Assembly: GCF_013141825.1 (NCBI RefSeq) | Contig: NZ_RZNH01000004.1 | Coordinates: 62,531 to 126,530, forward strand | Direction of reading: 5' to 3' | DNA from: Marinifilum caeruleilacunae | Lineage (GTDB): Bacteria > Bacteroidota > Bacteroidia > Bacteroidales > Marinifilaceae | Length of the DNA: 64,000 bases | Part shown: in pieces, positions 1-8,389 of the stretch | How positions within the stretch are numbered: the first letter of the stretch is position 1 | How the letters are laid out: the number at the start of each line of letters is the position of its first letter | Notes under the pieces: generated by a model | Database searches by the model: none | The model's input: the letters and a program-made list of their open reading frames with translations, nothing else | What the model was told of the DNA's origin: nothing | Made by a program: the position numbers and the translations under genes

Positions 1-1
1 A

Positions 2-427
2 ATTTGGTACAAACGCCCAGGCTTTATTTTTGGTGTTTTAGCATTACTCATTGGCTTGGTTAGTTTGTTTTCACTCAAGAAAAAACGCAATTATCATATT
101 ATAGATCATTTGCTGTTTGGGGCTACAGGTTTATTGGGTTGGGTCATTATTTTCCTTTGGTTTTTTACCGATCACCAGGCAACAGGACCAAACTGGAATA
201 TTTTATGGGCTTTGCCATTCCATTTTCCAATGGCTAATATTTTCTTATTTAAAAAATCGAAAACATCCTACTATTACTTTTTCGGATTATCCATCATGTT
301 ATTATTGATTTTGGCAAGCTGGTCAATCATTCCACAATCCTTACCAAATGCAATGCTACCCATCGTAGCTTTACTATTAATCCGATCATTATTCATCATT
401 AAAAAACTCAAAATCAAGTCGATTTAA
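2..427 (+). CDS. DUF4105-type membrane protein, C-terminal part (5' end outside window)
   Basis: The reading frame is open from the first bases of the window, so the start lies upstream and only about 141 C-terminal residues are visible. The fragment is very hydrophobic, with about four likely membrane helices. It carries the segment DHQATGPNWNILWALPFH, which resembles the conserved tail of Bacteroidota DUF4105 proteins (family knowledge: an N-terminal papain-like/Lnb-type domain followed by a membrane tail). The N-terminal domain cannot be checked here, so the family call rests on this tail alone. Its TAA overlaps the ATG of the following thioesterase by one base, which suggests co-transcription. 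A shorter internal start at TTG 56 is possible but unlikely. Confidence 0.6.
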   Translation: MWYKRPGFIFGVLALLIGLVSLFSLKKKRNYHIIDHLLFGATGLLGWVIIFLWFFTDHQATGPNWNILWALPFHFPMANIFLFKKSKTSYYYFFGLSIMLLLILASWSIIPQSLPNAMLPIVALLLIRSLFIIKKLKIKSI

Positions 428-1182
428 TGGACACATTGGAAGTGAATCAGGAAAAATTTACACAAAGCTTTAGAATTGGATCTTTCGATTCCGATTTTAA
501 AGGTCGTGTAAAACTTACATCTATTTGTAATTACCTGCAGGAAATTGCAGGCATGCATGCCGATGCCCTAAATTGGGGAATTGATAAATTGATGCAACAA
601 AACCTGTCGTGGGTGCTTACAAGATTAAAGGTAAAAGTATTGCAATATCCGAAATGGACCGAAGAAATTACAGTAGAAACCTGGCCTACAGGAATTGAAG
701 GCTTATTCGGCAACAGGGATTTTAGAATACTCGACAGCCAGGGAAATGCAATCATACTGGCCAGCTCGTCCTGGTTAATCATTAACCTGAAAAGCAAAAG
801 GCCAGCTCGTCCGCATAGCATTATCGAAAATGCAAAATTTGAGAATGCCGAAAAGGTGTTTCCTTCGCCATTGCAAAAACTTGTTACCAAGGTAAATTCG
901 CAATCCAGCCTTGAAGTAAATGTTCACTTTAGTGATATTGATATCAATCAGCATGTAAACAATGTAAAGTATATCAAATGGATTATTGATTCTTGTCCTA
1001 TCGAGAAATTACAATCGAATTGCATCGATGAGTTCATGATAAATTTTCTTCACGAAGCAAAATACAACGAACAGTTAAGCGTTTTCAATAATTGCAATGA
1101 AAACCAGGACGAATCACATTTCGAAATTAGAAACAATGCCAGCAATATTGAACATTGCCGTGCATCTATTAAATGGAAATAA
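427..1182 (+). CDS. acyl-ACP thioesterase (FatA/FatB family)
   Basis: The 251-residue product matches the acyl-ACP thioesterase family, which hydrolyses acyl-ACP to free fatty acid in the cytoplasm. Two hotdog domains are expected. The N-terminal one contains the family-like stretch LQEIAGMHADALNWG (about residues 38-52). The C-terminal one contains DINQHVNNVKYIKWI (about 172-186), whose Asn and His correspond to the catalytic pair of plant FatA/FatB. Length is normal for bacterial members. The ATG overlaps the preceding stop by one base (ATG at 427-429), and the next gene starts 11 bases downstream, so the three probably form an operon. Chain-length preference cannot be read from the sequence. 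Confidence 0.9.
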   Translation: MDTLEVNQEKFTQSFRIGSFDSDFKGRVKLTSICNYLQEIAGMHADALNWGIDKLMQQNLSWVLTRLKVKVLQYPKWTEEITVETWPTGIEGLFGNRDFRILDSQGNAIILASSSWLIINLKSKRPARPHSIIENAKFENAEKVFPSPLQKLVTKVNSQSSLEVNVHFSDIDINQHVNNVKYIKWIIDSCPIEKLQSNCIDEFMINFLHEAKYNEQLSVFNNCNENQDESHFEIRNNASNIEHCRASIKWK

Positions 1183-1193
1183 TTTACAAGTAA

Positions 1194-1757
1194 ATGCAAG
1201 ACTTTTTATCAGGCTTCGAATCAGCCTTTAGCTTACTAATATCCCTTTCATCTTTCGATCATTTTTTGTTATTGCTACTTTTTGGAATCGTTTTTCAGTT
1301 GAAAGATTGGAAGAGTTATTTTTCTCTCTTAGTAGCAATAAGCATAGGAACAATTGCTGGCTTTTTACTGGCAGCATTTAAAGTTACCTACTTTTCGGCA
1401 TCGACCATAAAGCTGGTTTCGGCCATTGCATTTTGCGCGGTTGGCATTCATCATATGGTCTCCAATAGCTTATCGGCAAATGCCTTCAGATATAACTTTT
1501 TTGCTTTAATTGGCTTGATTACTGGAACCAGCATTAGTTTGTATTACCTAAGATCTTTTGGAAGCAATTTAAAATTCTTTCACCTTTCGGGATATAGCCT
1601 GGGAGTGGTAAGCGCTTTTTTTGTGATCTCTTTTGTTGGCATTTTAATTTCCTCGCTCATGCTTGCATTGTTTAAAACAGACAGGCGTAAGTTTAACCTT
1701 GCCATTTCTGGAATTGGAGTTGGCATGGCCATCATGCTGATTTATTTGAGGTATTAA
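1194..1757 (+). CDS. HupE/UreJ-like integral membrane protein
   Basis: A 187-residue protein with about six predicted membrane helices and very little soluble sequence. An early SSFDHFLLLLLFG segment (residues 19-31) and a later GIHHM motif place histidines where HupE/UreJ-2 family proteins carry theirs. That family is annotated as possible nickel or cobalt transporters or hydrogenase/urease accessory membrane proteins, but no hydrogenase or urease gene is visible here. The gene follows the thioesterase by 11 bases and ends just before a strong bidirectional hairpin, so it closes the first operon. The family call is tentative and the substrate is unknown. Confidence 0.5.
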   Translation: MQDFLSGFESAFSLLISLSSFDHFLLLLLFGIVFQLKDWKSYFSLLVAISIGTIAGFLLAAFKVTYFSASTIKLVSAIAFCAVGIHHMVSNSLSANAFRYNFFALIGLITGTSISLYYLRSFGSNLKFFHLSGYSLGVVSAFFVISFVGILISSLMLALFKTDRRKFNLAISGIGVGMAIMLIYLRY

Positions 1758-1793
1758 AAAAAATGCGAATCATAATGATTCGCATTTTTTTTT
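1756..1793. terminator. bidirectional intrinsic terminator
   Basis: A near-perfect hairpin (ATGCGAATCAT / ATGATTCGCAT, one-base loop region) is flanked by A-runs on the left and T-runs on the right. It sits between the convergent HupE-like gene and pyruvate kinase and can terminate both. Confidence 0.9.
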
Positions 1794-1808
1794 GCTTCTA
1801 TATCTTAT

Positions 1809-3224
1809 TTACACTTTGTGTGTTAATTGGTCAACCTTACTGATCTCCATGAAAGAAACTCCTTTCGAAGGACCAAAACTTCCACCAATAATAATCACCA
1901 TATCATCGCCGGTAAAATATTTCTTTTCAATCAATGTGTACATCGATTGTTTTACATACTCATCCCTGCTCGCCAATAGTTTTCTGTAACCAGCCTCAAC
2001 ACCATAAGAAAGCGCCAACTCTCTCATTACTCTTTTTGAATAGCACAATGCATAAACCGGCGATGTTCCCCTGTAGGCCGACAAATAACGTCCAGTTCTA
2101 CCCGTAAGTGTATCGGTAACAATGGCTTTAACTGGTAACAATTGAGACGATTTTACTGCAGAACGTGCTAAAATAGCAGGCAATTCCTGGTTACTTGGCA
2201 CAAAATTCTTTCTTGTATCAGGATATAATTCCTTTTCAACCTCGATAGCCACTTCGGTCATTGTACGAACCGATTCAACCGGGTAATCGCCATAAGCTGT
2301 TTCACCACTAAGCATAATAGCATCGGTTCTGTTGTAAATTGCATTGGCAATATCACTTACTTCGGCACGTGTTGGTCTAGGATTTTTAATCATGGAATGA
2401 AGCATCTGTGTTGCAATAATCACAGGCTTTTTGCGCTCCATACATTTTCTAATGATTTTTCTTTGAATCACAGGTAATTTCTGAGCTGGAATTTCAATGG
2501 CCAAATCACCCCTTGCAACCATAACTCCATAGGCATGATCCAGAATTTCATCAATATTATCAACACCTTCCTGGTTCTCGATTTTTGCAATGATTTTCAC
2601 CTTTGAATCATACTTATCCAAAATCCTCTGAATTTCCAATACATCCTCCTTGTTGCGCACAAAAGAGTGTGCAATAAAGTCGATGTCTTGTTCAATGGCA
2701 AAACCAATAAAATCTCTGTCTTTCTTTGTTAGTGAAGGAAGTTTAATAGAAACACCAGGAACATTTACACTTTTGCGGTTTTTAATTGGTCCTTCGTTTT
2801 GTGCTTCTACCGTAAGAAATTCCTCATTCTTCTCAACAACCAATAATTCAAGTTCTCCGTCATCAATTAGGATTTTTTTGCCAACTTCCACATCGTTAAC
2901 AAAATTTGCGTAGCTAACCAACAAACAATCATCTACCTCCTCATCTTCCTGCTTTCCTTTTACCTTAAGTTGATCACCACTCTTAAGGTATAACTCTTCT
3001 TTGACATCTACTGTTCTGATCTCTGGACCTTTCGTATCCACCAGCAATGCGATTTTCTCGGAAACCTCTCTAACGTTATCAATTACCTTTTGAGCATCGG
3101 CATGCGTTTGATGTGCTGTGTTAAGCCTTACAACGTTCATGCCCTCTTCAAAAAGTTGCGTTAGAAACTCAACATCGCACTTCTTGTCAGAAATCGTTGC
3201 AATAATCTTTGTGTGCTTTTTCAT
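1809..3224 (-). CDS. pyk: pyruvate kinase
   Basis: Converts PEP and ADP to pyruvate and ATP. The 471 residues are the usual bacterial length. Visible landmarks are TKGPEIRT (64-71), KIENQEG with the catalytic Lys at about 214, VMVARGDLAIEIP, and the long ATQMLHSM...PTRAEVSDIANA...LSGETAYG stretch of the active site. The start MKKHTKIIATISD is the normal N-terminus. A TATCTTTG -7 element lies 34 bases upstream on the minus strand. The gene ends at the shared hairpin near 1775. Single-gene transcription unit. Confidence 0.97.
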   Translation of the reverse strand: MKKHTKIIATISDKKCDVEFLTQLFEEGMNVVRLNTAHQTHADAQKVIDNVREVSEKIALLVDTKGPEIRTVDVKEELYLKSGDQLKVKGKQEDEEVDDCLLVSYANFVNDVEVGKKILIDDGELELLVVEKNEEFLTVEAQNEGPIKNRKSVNVPGVSIKLPSLTKKDRDFIGFAIEQDIDFIAHSFVRNKEDVLEIQRILDKYDSKVKIIAKIENQEGVDNIDEILDHAYGVMVARGDLAIEIPAQKLPVIQRKIIRKCMERKKPVIIATQMLHSMIKNPRPTRAEVSDIANAIYNRTDAIMLSGETAYGDYPVESVRTMTEVAIEVEKELYPDTRKNFVPSNQELPAILARSAVKSSQLLPVKAIVTDTLTGRTGRYLSAYRGTSPVYALCYSKRVMRELALSYGVEAGYRKLLASRDEYVKQSMYTLIEKKYFTGDDMVIIIGGSFGPSKGVSFMEISKVDQLTHKV

Positions 3225-3257
3225 AGAAAAACTCTTTCATTATTAGTTTTGGCACAA

Positions 3258-3265
3258 CAAAGATA
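3258..3265 (-). promoter_or_regulatory. -7 promoter element of pyk (TATCTTTG)
   Basis: On the minus strand the bases read TATCTTTG, a match to the Bacteroidota TAnnTTTG element. Transcription would begin about 27 bases before the pyk ATG. No good -33 TTTG was found at the expected spacing, so this is a partial match. Confidence 0.45.
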
Positions 3266-3348
3266 GTCAATATTACAACAAGGCTACCAGCATATATTCT
3301 ATAGCATAAATTGCAAACGATGTAAAAAAATCTTTTATCACAAAAATT

Positions 3349-3780
3349 TTACCTTTTGTCCAAATGGGATAATAAAGCCTCTATCCCCAAACGATAGGAG
3401 TTCAATCCAAAGCCAGCGATGGTTCCCAAACAATCCTTACCTATCATAGTTTTTGATCTGAAAGGTTCACGTTTGTGAACATTCGATATATGTACCTCTA
3501 TTACAGGCGTATTAACAGCAGCAATCGCATCTCCAAGGGCAACAGAAGTATGTGTATAAGCACCTGCATTCAATATAATTCCATCATAATCAAAGCCTAC
3601 ACGGTGTATTTCATTTATCAATTCACCCTCTACATTCGACTGATAATATTCGAGATTAATTTTTCCATAAATCTTCTTTAATTCCTCGAAATATGTCTCG
3701 AAAGAAAGCTCTCCATATATAGATTTTTCGCGTACTCCAAGTAAATTAAGGTTAGGGCCATTTATTATCAAAAAATTCAT
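3349..3780 (-). CDS. aroQ: 3-dehydroquinate dehydratase, type II
   Basis: Third step of the shikimate pathway: trans-dehydration of 3-dehydroquinate to 3-dehydroshikimate by a cytoplasmic dodecamer. The 143-residue form begins MNFLIINGPNLNLLG, the classic type II start, followed by the catalytic Tyr in REKSIYGE and the active-site HISNVHKREPFR segment. An in-frame TTG six codons upstream (3798) could extend it, but the ATG at 3780 matches the family start. A TAATTTTG -7 element lies at 3821-3828. The gene is isolated from other aro genes and divergent from the XerC/D gene. Confidence 0.95.
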   Translation of the reverse strand: MNFLIINGPNLNLLGVREKSIYGELSFETYFEELKKIYGKINLEYYQSNVEGELINEIHRVGFDYDGIILNAGAYTHTSVALGDAIAAVNTPVIEVHISNVHKREPFRSKTMIGKDCLGTIAGFGLNSYRLGIEALLSHLDKR

Positions 3781-3820
3781 CTTATCAAAAATTATCAAGG
3801 TTAAACATAAATAGTATATG

Positions 3821-3828
3821 CAAAATTA
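3821..3828 (-). promoter_or_regulatory. -7 promoter element of aroQ (TAATTTTG)
   Basis: On the minus strand this reads TAATTTTG, matching TAnnTTTG, about 40 bases upstream of the aroQ start. The -33 element is not obvious. Confidence 0.35.
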
Positions 3829-3967
3829 GTAAGCTTACGTAATATTTTTTTAAATTGCACACAGGAATTATCATAAAGAATTCGTAACTTGAAATGACTG
3901 AGTAAATCTACGAATTATAAAGCAAATTATTTACAACTATAACTACATACTAAAAACTGGATAAAAA

Positions 3968-4873
3968 ATGAAATGGACAACAACGATTGAAAATTTTAAG
4001 ACCTACCTCACCTTGGAGAAGTCTCTCTCCAAGAACTCGGTAGATGCTTACATTAACGACATTACCAAGTTAACGACTTTCTTCAGGGAAAAAAACATTG
4101 AAGTTACTCCAGAGGAGGTTGTACTTCAGCATTTGAAGGATTTCGTTGCCTGGATTAATGATGCTGGTACAAGTCCTCGTACCCAGGCTCGTGTAATTTC
4201 CGGGATCAAAGCTTTCTTCAAATATTTATTATTAGAAGAAATTATTGAAAAGAATCCAACTGCATTATTGGAAGCTCCAAAAATTGGACGCAAACTTCCT
4301 GATACTTTAACTACTGACGAAATTGACGTTTTGGTTAAAGCAGTTGATATGAACAAATCGGAAGGTCAAAGAAACCGTGCAATCCTTGAAACTCTTTATT
4401 CTTGTGGTTTACGTGTATCTGAATTGATCGACTTGAGAGTATCGAACCTTCATTTCCGTATGGGATTCATTAAAATTCATGGAAAAGGGAATAAGGAGCG
4501 TTTAATTCCAATCGGAAAAAAAGCGAAAAAAGAAATCAAATTGTATCTTAAAAACTACCGCGGTAAATTAAATATCGATAAGGATAGTGAAGATATTTTA
4601 TTCTTGAACAGAAGAGGTCGTAAATTATCACGTGTAATGATCTTTACAATTATCAAGAATCTTTCGAAGAAAGTTGGTTTAAAGAAGAATGTTTCACCTC
4701 ACACTTTCCGTCACTCATTTGCTTCTCACCTTGTTGAAGGTGGAGCTGATTTAAGAGCTGTTCAGGAAATGTTAGGACACGAGTCAATTTTGACTACTGA
4801 AATTTATACTCATCTGGATAGAGAATATTTGAAAGAAACCATTAAAAATTTCCATCCAAGATCTAAAGACTAA
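3968..4873 (+). CDS. xerD: XerC/XerD-type tyrosine recombinase
   Basis: A 301-residue site-specific recombinase of the size of housekeeping XerC/XerD, which resolve chromosome dimers at dif with FtsK. The N-terminal SAM-like core-binding domain (FKTYLTLEKSLSKNSVDAY) is followed by the catalytic domain. That domain has Arg in CGLRVSEL (about 149), Lys in HGKGNKERLIP, His/Arg in HTFRHSFASHL, His in LGHESI and the nucleophile Tyr in EIYTHLD (about 280). No att-like repeats, cargo or composition break surrounds it, so a chromosomal role is more likely than a mobile element. XerC versus XerD cannot be decided from this sequence alone. Confidence 0.88.
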   Translation: MKWTTTIENFKTYLTLEKSLSKNSVDAYINDITKLTTFFREKNIEVTPEEVVLQHLKDFVAWINDAGTSPRTQARVISGIKAFFKYLLLEEIIEKNPTALLEAPKIGRKLPDTLTTDEIDVLVKAVDMNKSEGQRNRAILETLYSCGLRVSELIDLRVSNLHFRMGFIKIHGKGNKERLIPIGKKAKKEIKLYLKNYRGKLNIDKDSEDILFLNRRGRKLSRVMIFTIIKNLSKKVGLKKNVSPHTFRHSFASHLVEGGADLRAVQEMLGHESILTTEIYTHLDREYLKETIKNFHPRSKD

Positions 4874-4925
4874 TTGATTTTTTATTCCATTTTTGATGGA
4901 AAATTGAAATAAATGTCATTTTTAA

Positions 4926-4961
4926 GACCTCCGAGGCTGTTGCTTTGGAGGTTTTTTTTTA
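4926..4961 (+). terminator. intrinsic terminator of the recombinase gene
   Basis: ACCTCC / GGAGGT stem with a smaller inner stem, followed by a run of nine or ten T. It lies 50 bases after the recombinase stop codon. Confidence 0.85.
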
Positions 4962-5052
4962 ACTTTTATATCAGATTCTTCGTGACACTTCAACTCTCTC
5001 ATCCAAATTCCTACTTATCATATTAATAAATTATTTAGAATTACGGAATTTT

Positions 5053-5066
5053 ACGCAAACGTTTGT
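5053..5066. promoter_or_regulatory. LacI-family-like palindrome upstream of pckA
   Basis: ACGCAAACGTTTGT contains the perfect 10-bp palindrome CAAACGTTTG with a central CG, the shape of LacI/PurR-family operators. It lies 220 bases upstream of the pckA start, in a 412-base gap that otherwise holds only the upstream terminator and the pckA promoter. No regulator gene of that family is in the window, so the role is inferred. Confidence 0.3.
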
Positions 5067-5248
5067 ATTTCAAAGGAAAGGTGTAATTATTTTAAACAAA
5101 AAAAGAAGGGAAAAATGAAAAAAAGAAGCTTTTTCAAGCTCCCCAGATCAATTTTCCCCACGGTAAAAGTAGTAAAACTTACTGAGAAATAATACATTAA
5201 AAATTACAAAAAAATATATACATAGTAGGATTTATTCATATATAGTCA

Positions 5249-5256
5249 TACTTTTG
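5249..5256 (+). promoter_or_regulatory. -7 promoter element of pckA (TACTTTTG)
   Basis: TACTTTTG matches TAnnTTTG and lies 30 bases upstream of the pckA ATG, giving a leader of about 23 bases. A -33 TTTG at the expected distance is not clear. Confidence 0.45.
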
Positions 5257-5285
5257 AAGCTCCAAACCAAATATTAAATGTCACA

Positions 5286-6944
5286 ATGAACGCTATTGAA
5301 GTTAATATGATTGACGATTTAAAAGAATCATTAAAAAAGCATTCTAACATTCAAGAGAATCTTTCAAGAGAATCTCTAATTACTCAAGCAGTAGAAAACA
5401 AAGAGGCTGTTTTAACAAAGAACGGCTCACTTGCTACATGGACACCTCCTCACTCTACAGGTAGAAGTCCTAAGGATACTTACATTGTAAAAAATCCTGA
5501 AAGTGAATTAAATATAGACTGGTCTTCAGCAAATAATATTGGCATGAGTCCGCAAACGTTTTCGATGATTTATGAAGACGCTTTGAAGATGATTGACCAG
5601 AAGGAAACCATCTATATTACCGATAGAGTAATTGGTGCCGATTCGAAATATGCTTTACCGGTAAAAACAATTACTGACAAGAGTTTAAGTCAGGTTTTTA
5701 TCGACAACATGTTTAGACCAGTACCAAATGATCTTGAAAAGTCGGTTTTTGCCAATGATGAATTTCATTTAATTGCATTACCAAACAACAAATTGAACAA
5801 AGATCGCTACAAAGGCCTGGTAAGAGAACTTCCTAATGGAGAAACTTCTGATATCTGTGTTGTAGTTGATTTCGATCAAAAAATCGGTATTGTAATTGGT
5901 TCTTCGTACATGGGTGCGATGAAGAAGCTGATGTTTACAGTTATGAACTACTATTTGCCATTCAAAGGTGTACTTCCTTTACATTGTTCGGCAAATGAAG
6001 GCAAAAACGGTGACTCTGCCCTACTTCTTGGTCTTTCAGGAACAGGTAAAACGACTTTATCGGCTGATCCGAACAGAGCTCTTTTAGGAGATGATGAGCA
6101 CGGATGGAGTAATGATGGTATTTTCAATTTTGAGAATGGCTGTTATGCTAAAATGATCGATATCAAGCCTGAAAACGAGCCTGAGATTTACGAAGCGGTT
6201 ATGCACGAAGATGATTACACCAAGCATGGTGCAATTATTGAAAATGCAATGATTTATCCGAATGGAGAAATGGATTTCTTCGATGATAGATTTACACCAA
6301 ACTCAAGAGCAAGTTATCCGCTTAGTTTCTTGAAAAACATTAAAGAAAGTTCTACATCAGGAAATCCGAATACCATTTTATTCCTAACAGCTGATGCATA
6401 CGGTGTATTGCCTCCAATTTCGAAACTTACTAAAGAGCAGGCAATGCTTTGGTTCCTGATGGGATACACGTCGAAATTAGCGGGTACCGAAACCGGAGTA
6501 ACTGAGCCACAGGCTACTTTCTCTCGTTTCTTTGGTCAGCCATTTATGCCATGTAATCCTAACATTTATGCTGAAATGTTGGGTGAAAAAATGGAAGAAC
6601 ACAATACCAATGTATTCCTAATTAACACCGGTTGGAGTGGTGGTTCATATGGAACTGGTTCGCGTATTAAGCTAAAATACACAAGAGCAATGGTTGATGC
6701 TGCTTTAAACGGCAAACTTAACGATGTTGAATATACAGAAGACAGCTTATTCCATGTAAATATTCCTGCAAGTTGTGAGAATGTTCCGACTGAAATTCTT
6801 AACCCAATTAATACCTGGGAGAATAAGGAAGATTACAAGAAGACTGCTGACAAGTTAGCTCAGAAATTCTCGGTTGATTTCGACCAATCATACGGAAAGC
6901 AAAATATTCCAGCGGCCATTGTTTCACAATGTCCAGGAAAGTAA
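5286..6944 (+). CDS. pckA: phosphoenolpyruvate carboxykinase (ATP)
   Basis: Interconverts oxaloacetate plus ATP and PEP plus CO2 plus ADP in the cytoplasm. In many anaerobic Bacteroidota it runs towards oxaloacetate during fermentation. The 552 residues are near the usual 530-540, with a short N-terminal extension. The kinase-1a P-loop GLSGTGKTTLSADP is at about residues 248-261, followed by GDDEHGW (kinase 2/metal site). ATWTPPHSTGRSPKD and LPLHCSANEG are also family landmarks. An alternative ATG lies eight codons in (MIDDLKESL). It stands alone between two terminators. A second, unrelated-looking candidate PEPCK is at 51415. Confidence 0.96.
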   Translation: MNAIEVNMIDDLKESLKKHSNIQENLSRESLITQAVENKEAVLTKNGSLATWTPPHSTGRSPKDTYIVKNPESELNIDWSSANNIGMSPQTFSMIYEDALKMIDQKETIYITDRVIGADSKYALPVKTITDKSLSQVFIDNMFRPVPNDLEKSVFANDEFHLIALPNNKLNKDRYKGLVRELPNGETSDICVVVDFDQKIGIVIGSSYMGAMKKLMFTVMNYYLPFKGVLPLHCSANEGKNGDSALLLGLSGTGKTTLSADPNRALLGDDEHGWSNDGIFNFENGCYAKMIDIKPENEPEIYEAVMHEDDYTKHGAIIENAMIYPNGEMDFFDDRFTPNSRASYPLSFLKNIKESSTSGNPNTILFLTADAYGVLPPISKLTKEQAMLWFLMGYTSKLAGTETGVTEPQATFSRFFGQPFMPCNPNIYAEMLGEKMEEHNTNVFLINTGWSGGSYGTGSRIKLKYTRAMVDAALNGKLNDVEYTEDSLFHVNIPASCENVPTEILNPINTWENKEDYKKTADKLAQKFSVDFDQSYGKQNIPAAIVSQCPGK

Positions 6945-6975
6945 ATCACACTACATTTATTTTAATTTCTAATTC

Positions 6976-7008
6976 AAAAAAAGAGTCTCAAATGAGACTC
7001 TTTTTTTC
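6976..7008. terminator. bidirectional intrinsic terminator
   Basis: AGAGTCTCA / TGAGACTCT hairpin with a very short loop, A-run on the left and T-run on the right, between convergent pckA and the NRDE gene. Confidence 0.9.
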
Positions 7009-7011
7009 TTG

Positions 7012-7716
7012 CTATAAACTTTTCTGATATACTTTATCGTCCTTCAGATCTTCGTACCTCATACTCAGACCAGATTTATCGCTTACAATTTGAGTAATGC
7101 TTGTTGTTTTCACAATCTCCTTTCGGTTCATGATTAAACCATTCGTTGTATCTCCTTTACCGGCGCTTTTGTGAAAATTGAGTACTGTTGAAGGAGTAAA
7201 CGTGTTTTCTGCTTTCCAACTTTTAAACCATTTTACTCTTAAGTCCTTGGCAGCTGTATCGTATAAGGTAGATGAAGACCATATTGCAGGTATTTCATTT
7301 TGGAGTGCTTTATAGTGTATTGACTCACCATCCCACCTGATTTCTTCCAGTTTGTTGCCATCAGTATGACGAACCACAACCATGGTAAATGGTTCAATTC
7401 CTTTAAAACTATAATTCAAGACGAATTTGGTGCTATCTGTATAGTTCTCATAATCTAATACGACCTGTCCCCTGCTCTTTTTGTATGGAGGTTGATGTTT
7501 GTGTTTCACGAAAGCACCATTTAACAAGCACAAACTGTAATTTGCATTGCATAACATCCATGTTCCATTCCCACTTTGATCGAGTGGATACAGGTTCTCT
7601 AATAGTTTCGTTTTGTATATGCAAGGTGGCAATGCAATCCTTTTGGGATCTTCATCTCTATTTGTGGTAAAAATAAAGTGATCTTCACCAGTTGGTATGT
7701 AAGTTAGTGTGCACAT
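7012..7716 (-). CDS. NRDE family protein (TANGO2 homologue)
   Basis: The 234-residue protein opens MCTLTYIPTGEDHFIFTTNR and then carries the NRDE motif (residues 19-22) that names this family, homologous to eukaryotic TANGO2. The N-terminal Cys2 is preserved; in this Ntn-hydrolase-like fold it may be exposed after Met removal. Biochemical function in bacteria is not established. The start ATG overlaps the end of the DinB-like gene by 13 bases, so the two are translationally coupled. Sure of the family, not of the function. Confidence 0.85.
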   Translation of the reverse strand: MCTLTYIPTGEDHFIFTTNRDEDPKRIALPPCIYKTKLLENLYPLDQSGNGTWMLCNANYSLCLLNGAFVKHKHQPPYKKSRGQVVLDYENYTDSTKFVLNYSFKGIEPFTMVVVRHTDGNKLEEIRWDGESIHYKALQNEIPAIWSSSTLYDTAAKDLRVKWFKSWKAENTFTPSTVLNFHKSAGKGDTTNGLIMNRKEIVKTTSITQIVSDKSGLSMRYEDLKDDKVYQKSL

Positions 7717-8312
7717 AAATCATCTCTAAAACGAATTGTGGAGTATGCAATTCCAAAATTTTGATCCAGATTTACATCCTTAAATTCATTTTCAACTGCA
7801 ATTCTTATAATGGCCATATGGTGAATGGCATGCTCAATATTATAGACCAATTCACGTTCCAGACTTGAGGGAATCACAATACTGTCCTTTCCCTGTTTAT
7901 CGTAGCTTACCATTAATTTTAACTCTTTTTGATCGGGAACATTTTGCAACCAATCAGAAGCCTTCTTTAATCTTTGCTTCGCAAATTCTATATCTGTTTC
8001 TGTTTTTGTACAATGTATTCTGTGGTCGTAACTCACAATTTTATCCTCATCGCAGGCTTCTAATAAAATATCGTAAAACTCTATAATATGTCGTAAATGC
8101 TTTCCAATTGTATTTTTCGACAATAGTTCCAGAGGTGCAACATATTGCTTTGGACTGATCTTCTCACACAAATCAATAAGTTGTCTTACGATCTCGTTAG
8201 TGGTTGCTATAATTTGATTATGCATAGGTAAGATTAATGGTTTGATATACGTACAAGATATCAAATTATCAATATATTTCATAGCAATATTATTTTTTAA
8301 AAGACCATTCAT
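7704..8312 (-). CDS. DinB-like family protein
   Basis: A mostly helical protein of up to 202 residues. The spacing of histidines resembles the metal-binding four-helix DinB/YfiT fold: GKHLRHIIEFYDILLEA in one helix and ELVYNIEHAIHHMAIIRIA in a later one. The catalytic role of this broad family is variable and unknown here. The start is uncertain: ATGs at residues 1, 11 and 30 are all possible, and the last (MHNQIIATTNEIVRQL) would give a typical family length. It overlaps the downstream NRDE gene by 13 bases. Confidence 0.65.
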   Translation of the reverse strand: MNGLLKNNIAMKYIDNLISCTYIKPLILPMHNQIIATTNEIVRQLIDLCEKISPKQYVAPLELLSKNTIGKHLRHIIEFYDILLEACDEDKIVSYDHRIHCTKTETDIEFAKQRLKKASDWLQNVPDQKELKLMVSYDKQGKDSIVIPSSLERELVYNIEHAIHHMAIIRIAVENEFKDVNLDQNFGIAYSTIRFRDDLCAH

Positions 8313-8389
8313 CTAATTGCGATAAAAAGATTTGTAGTTCTTTATATTTTATTACCTTAAATGTTCGATAAACAATAACACAAAGCTGA

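Noticed and set aside
531-890. Minus-strand frame of 119 codons inside the acyl-ACP thioesterase.
   Set aside because: Antisense of a well-supported gene, Ser/Cys/Phe-rich composition, no family match.
3968-4873. Tyrosine recombinase as part of an integrative element.
   Set aside because: Housekeeping XerC/D size, no attachment-site repeats, no cargo or composition shift on either side.
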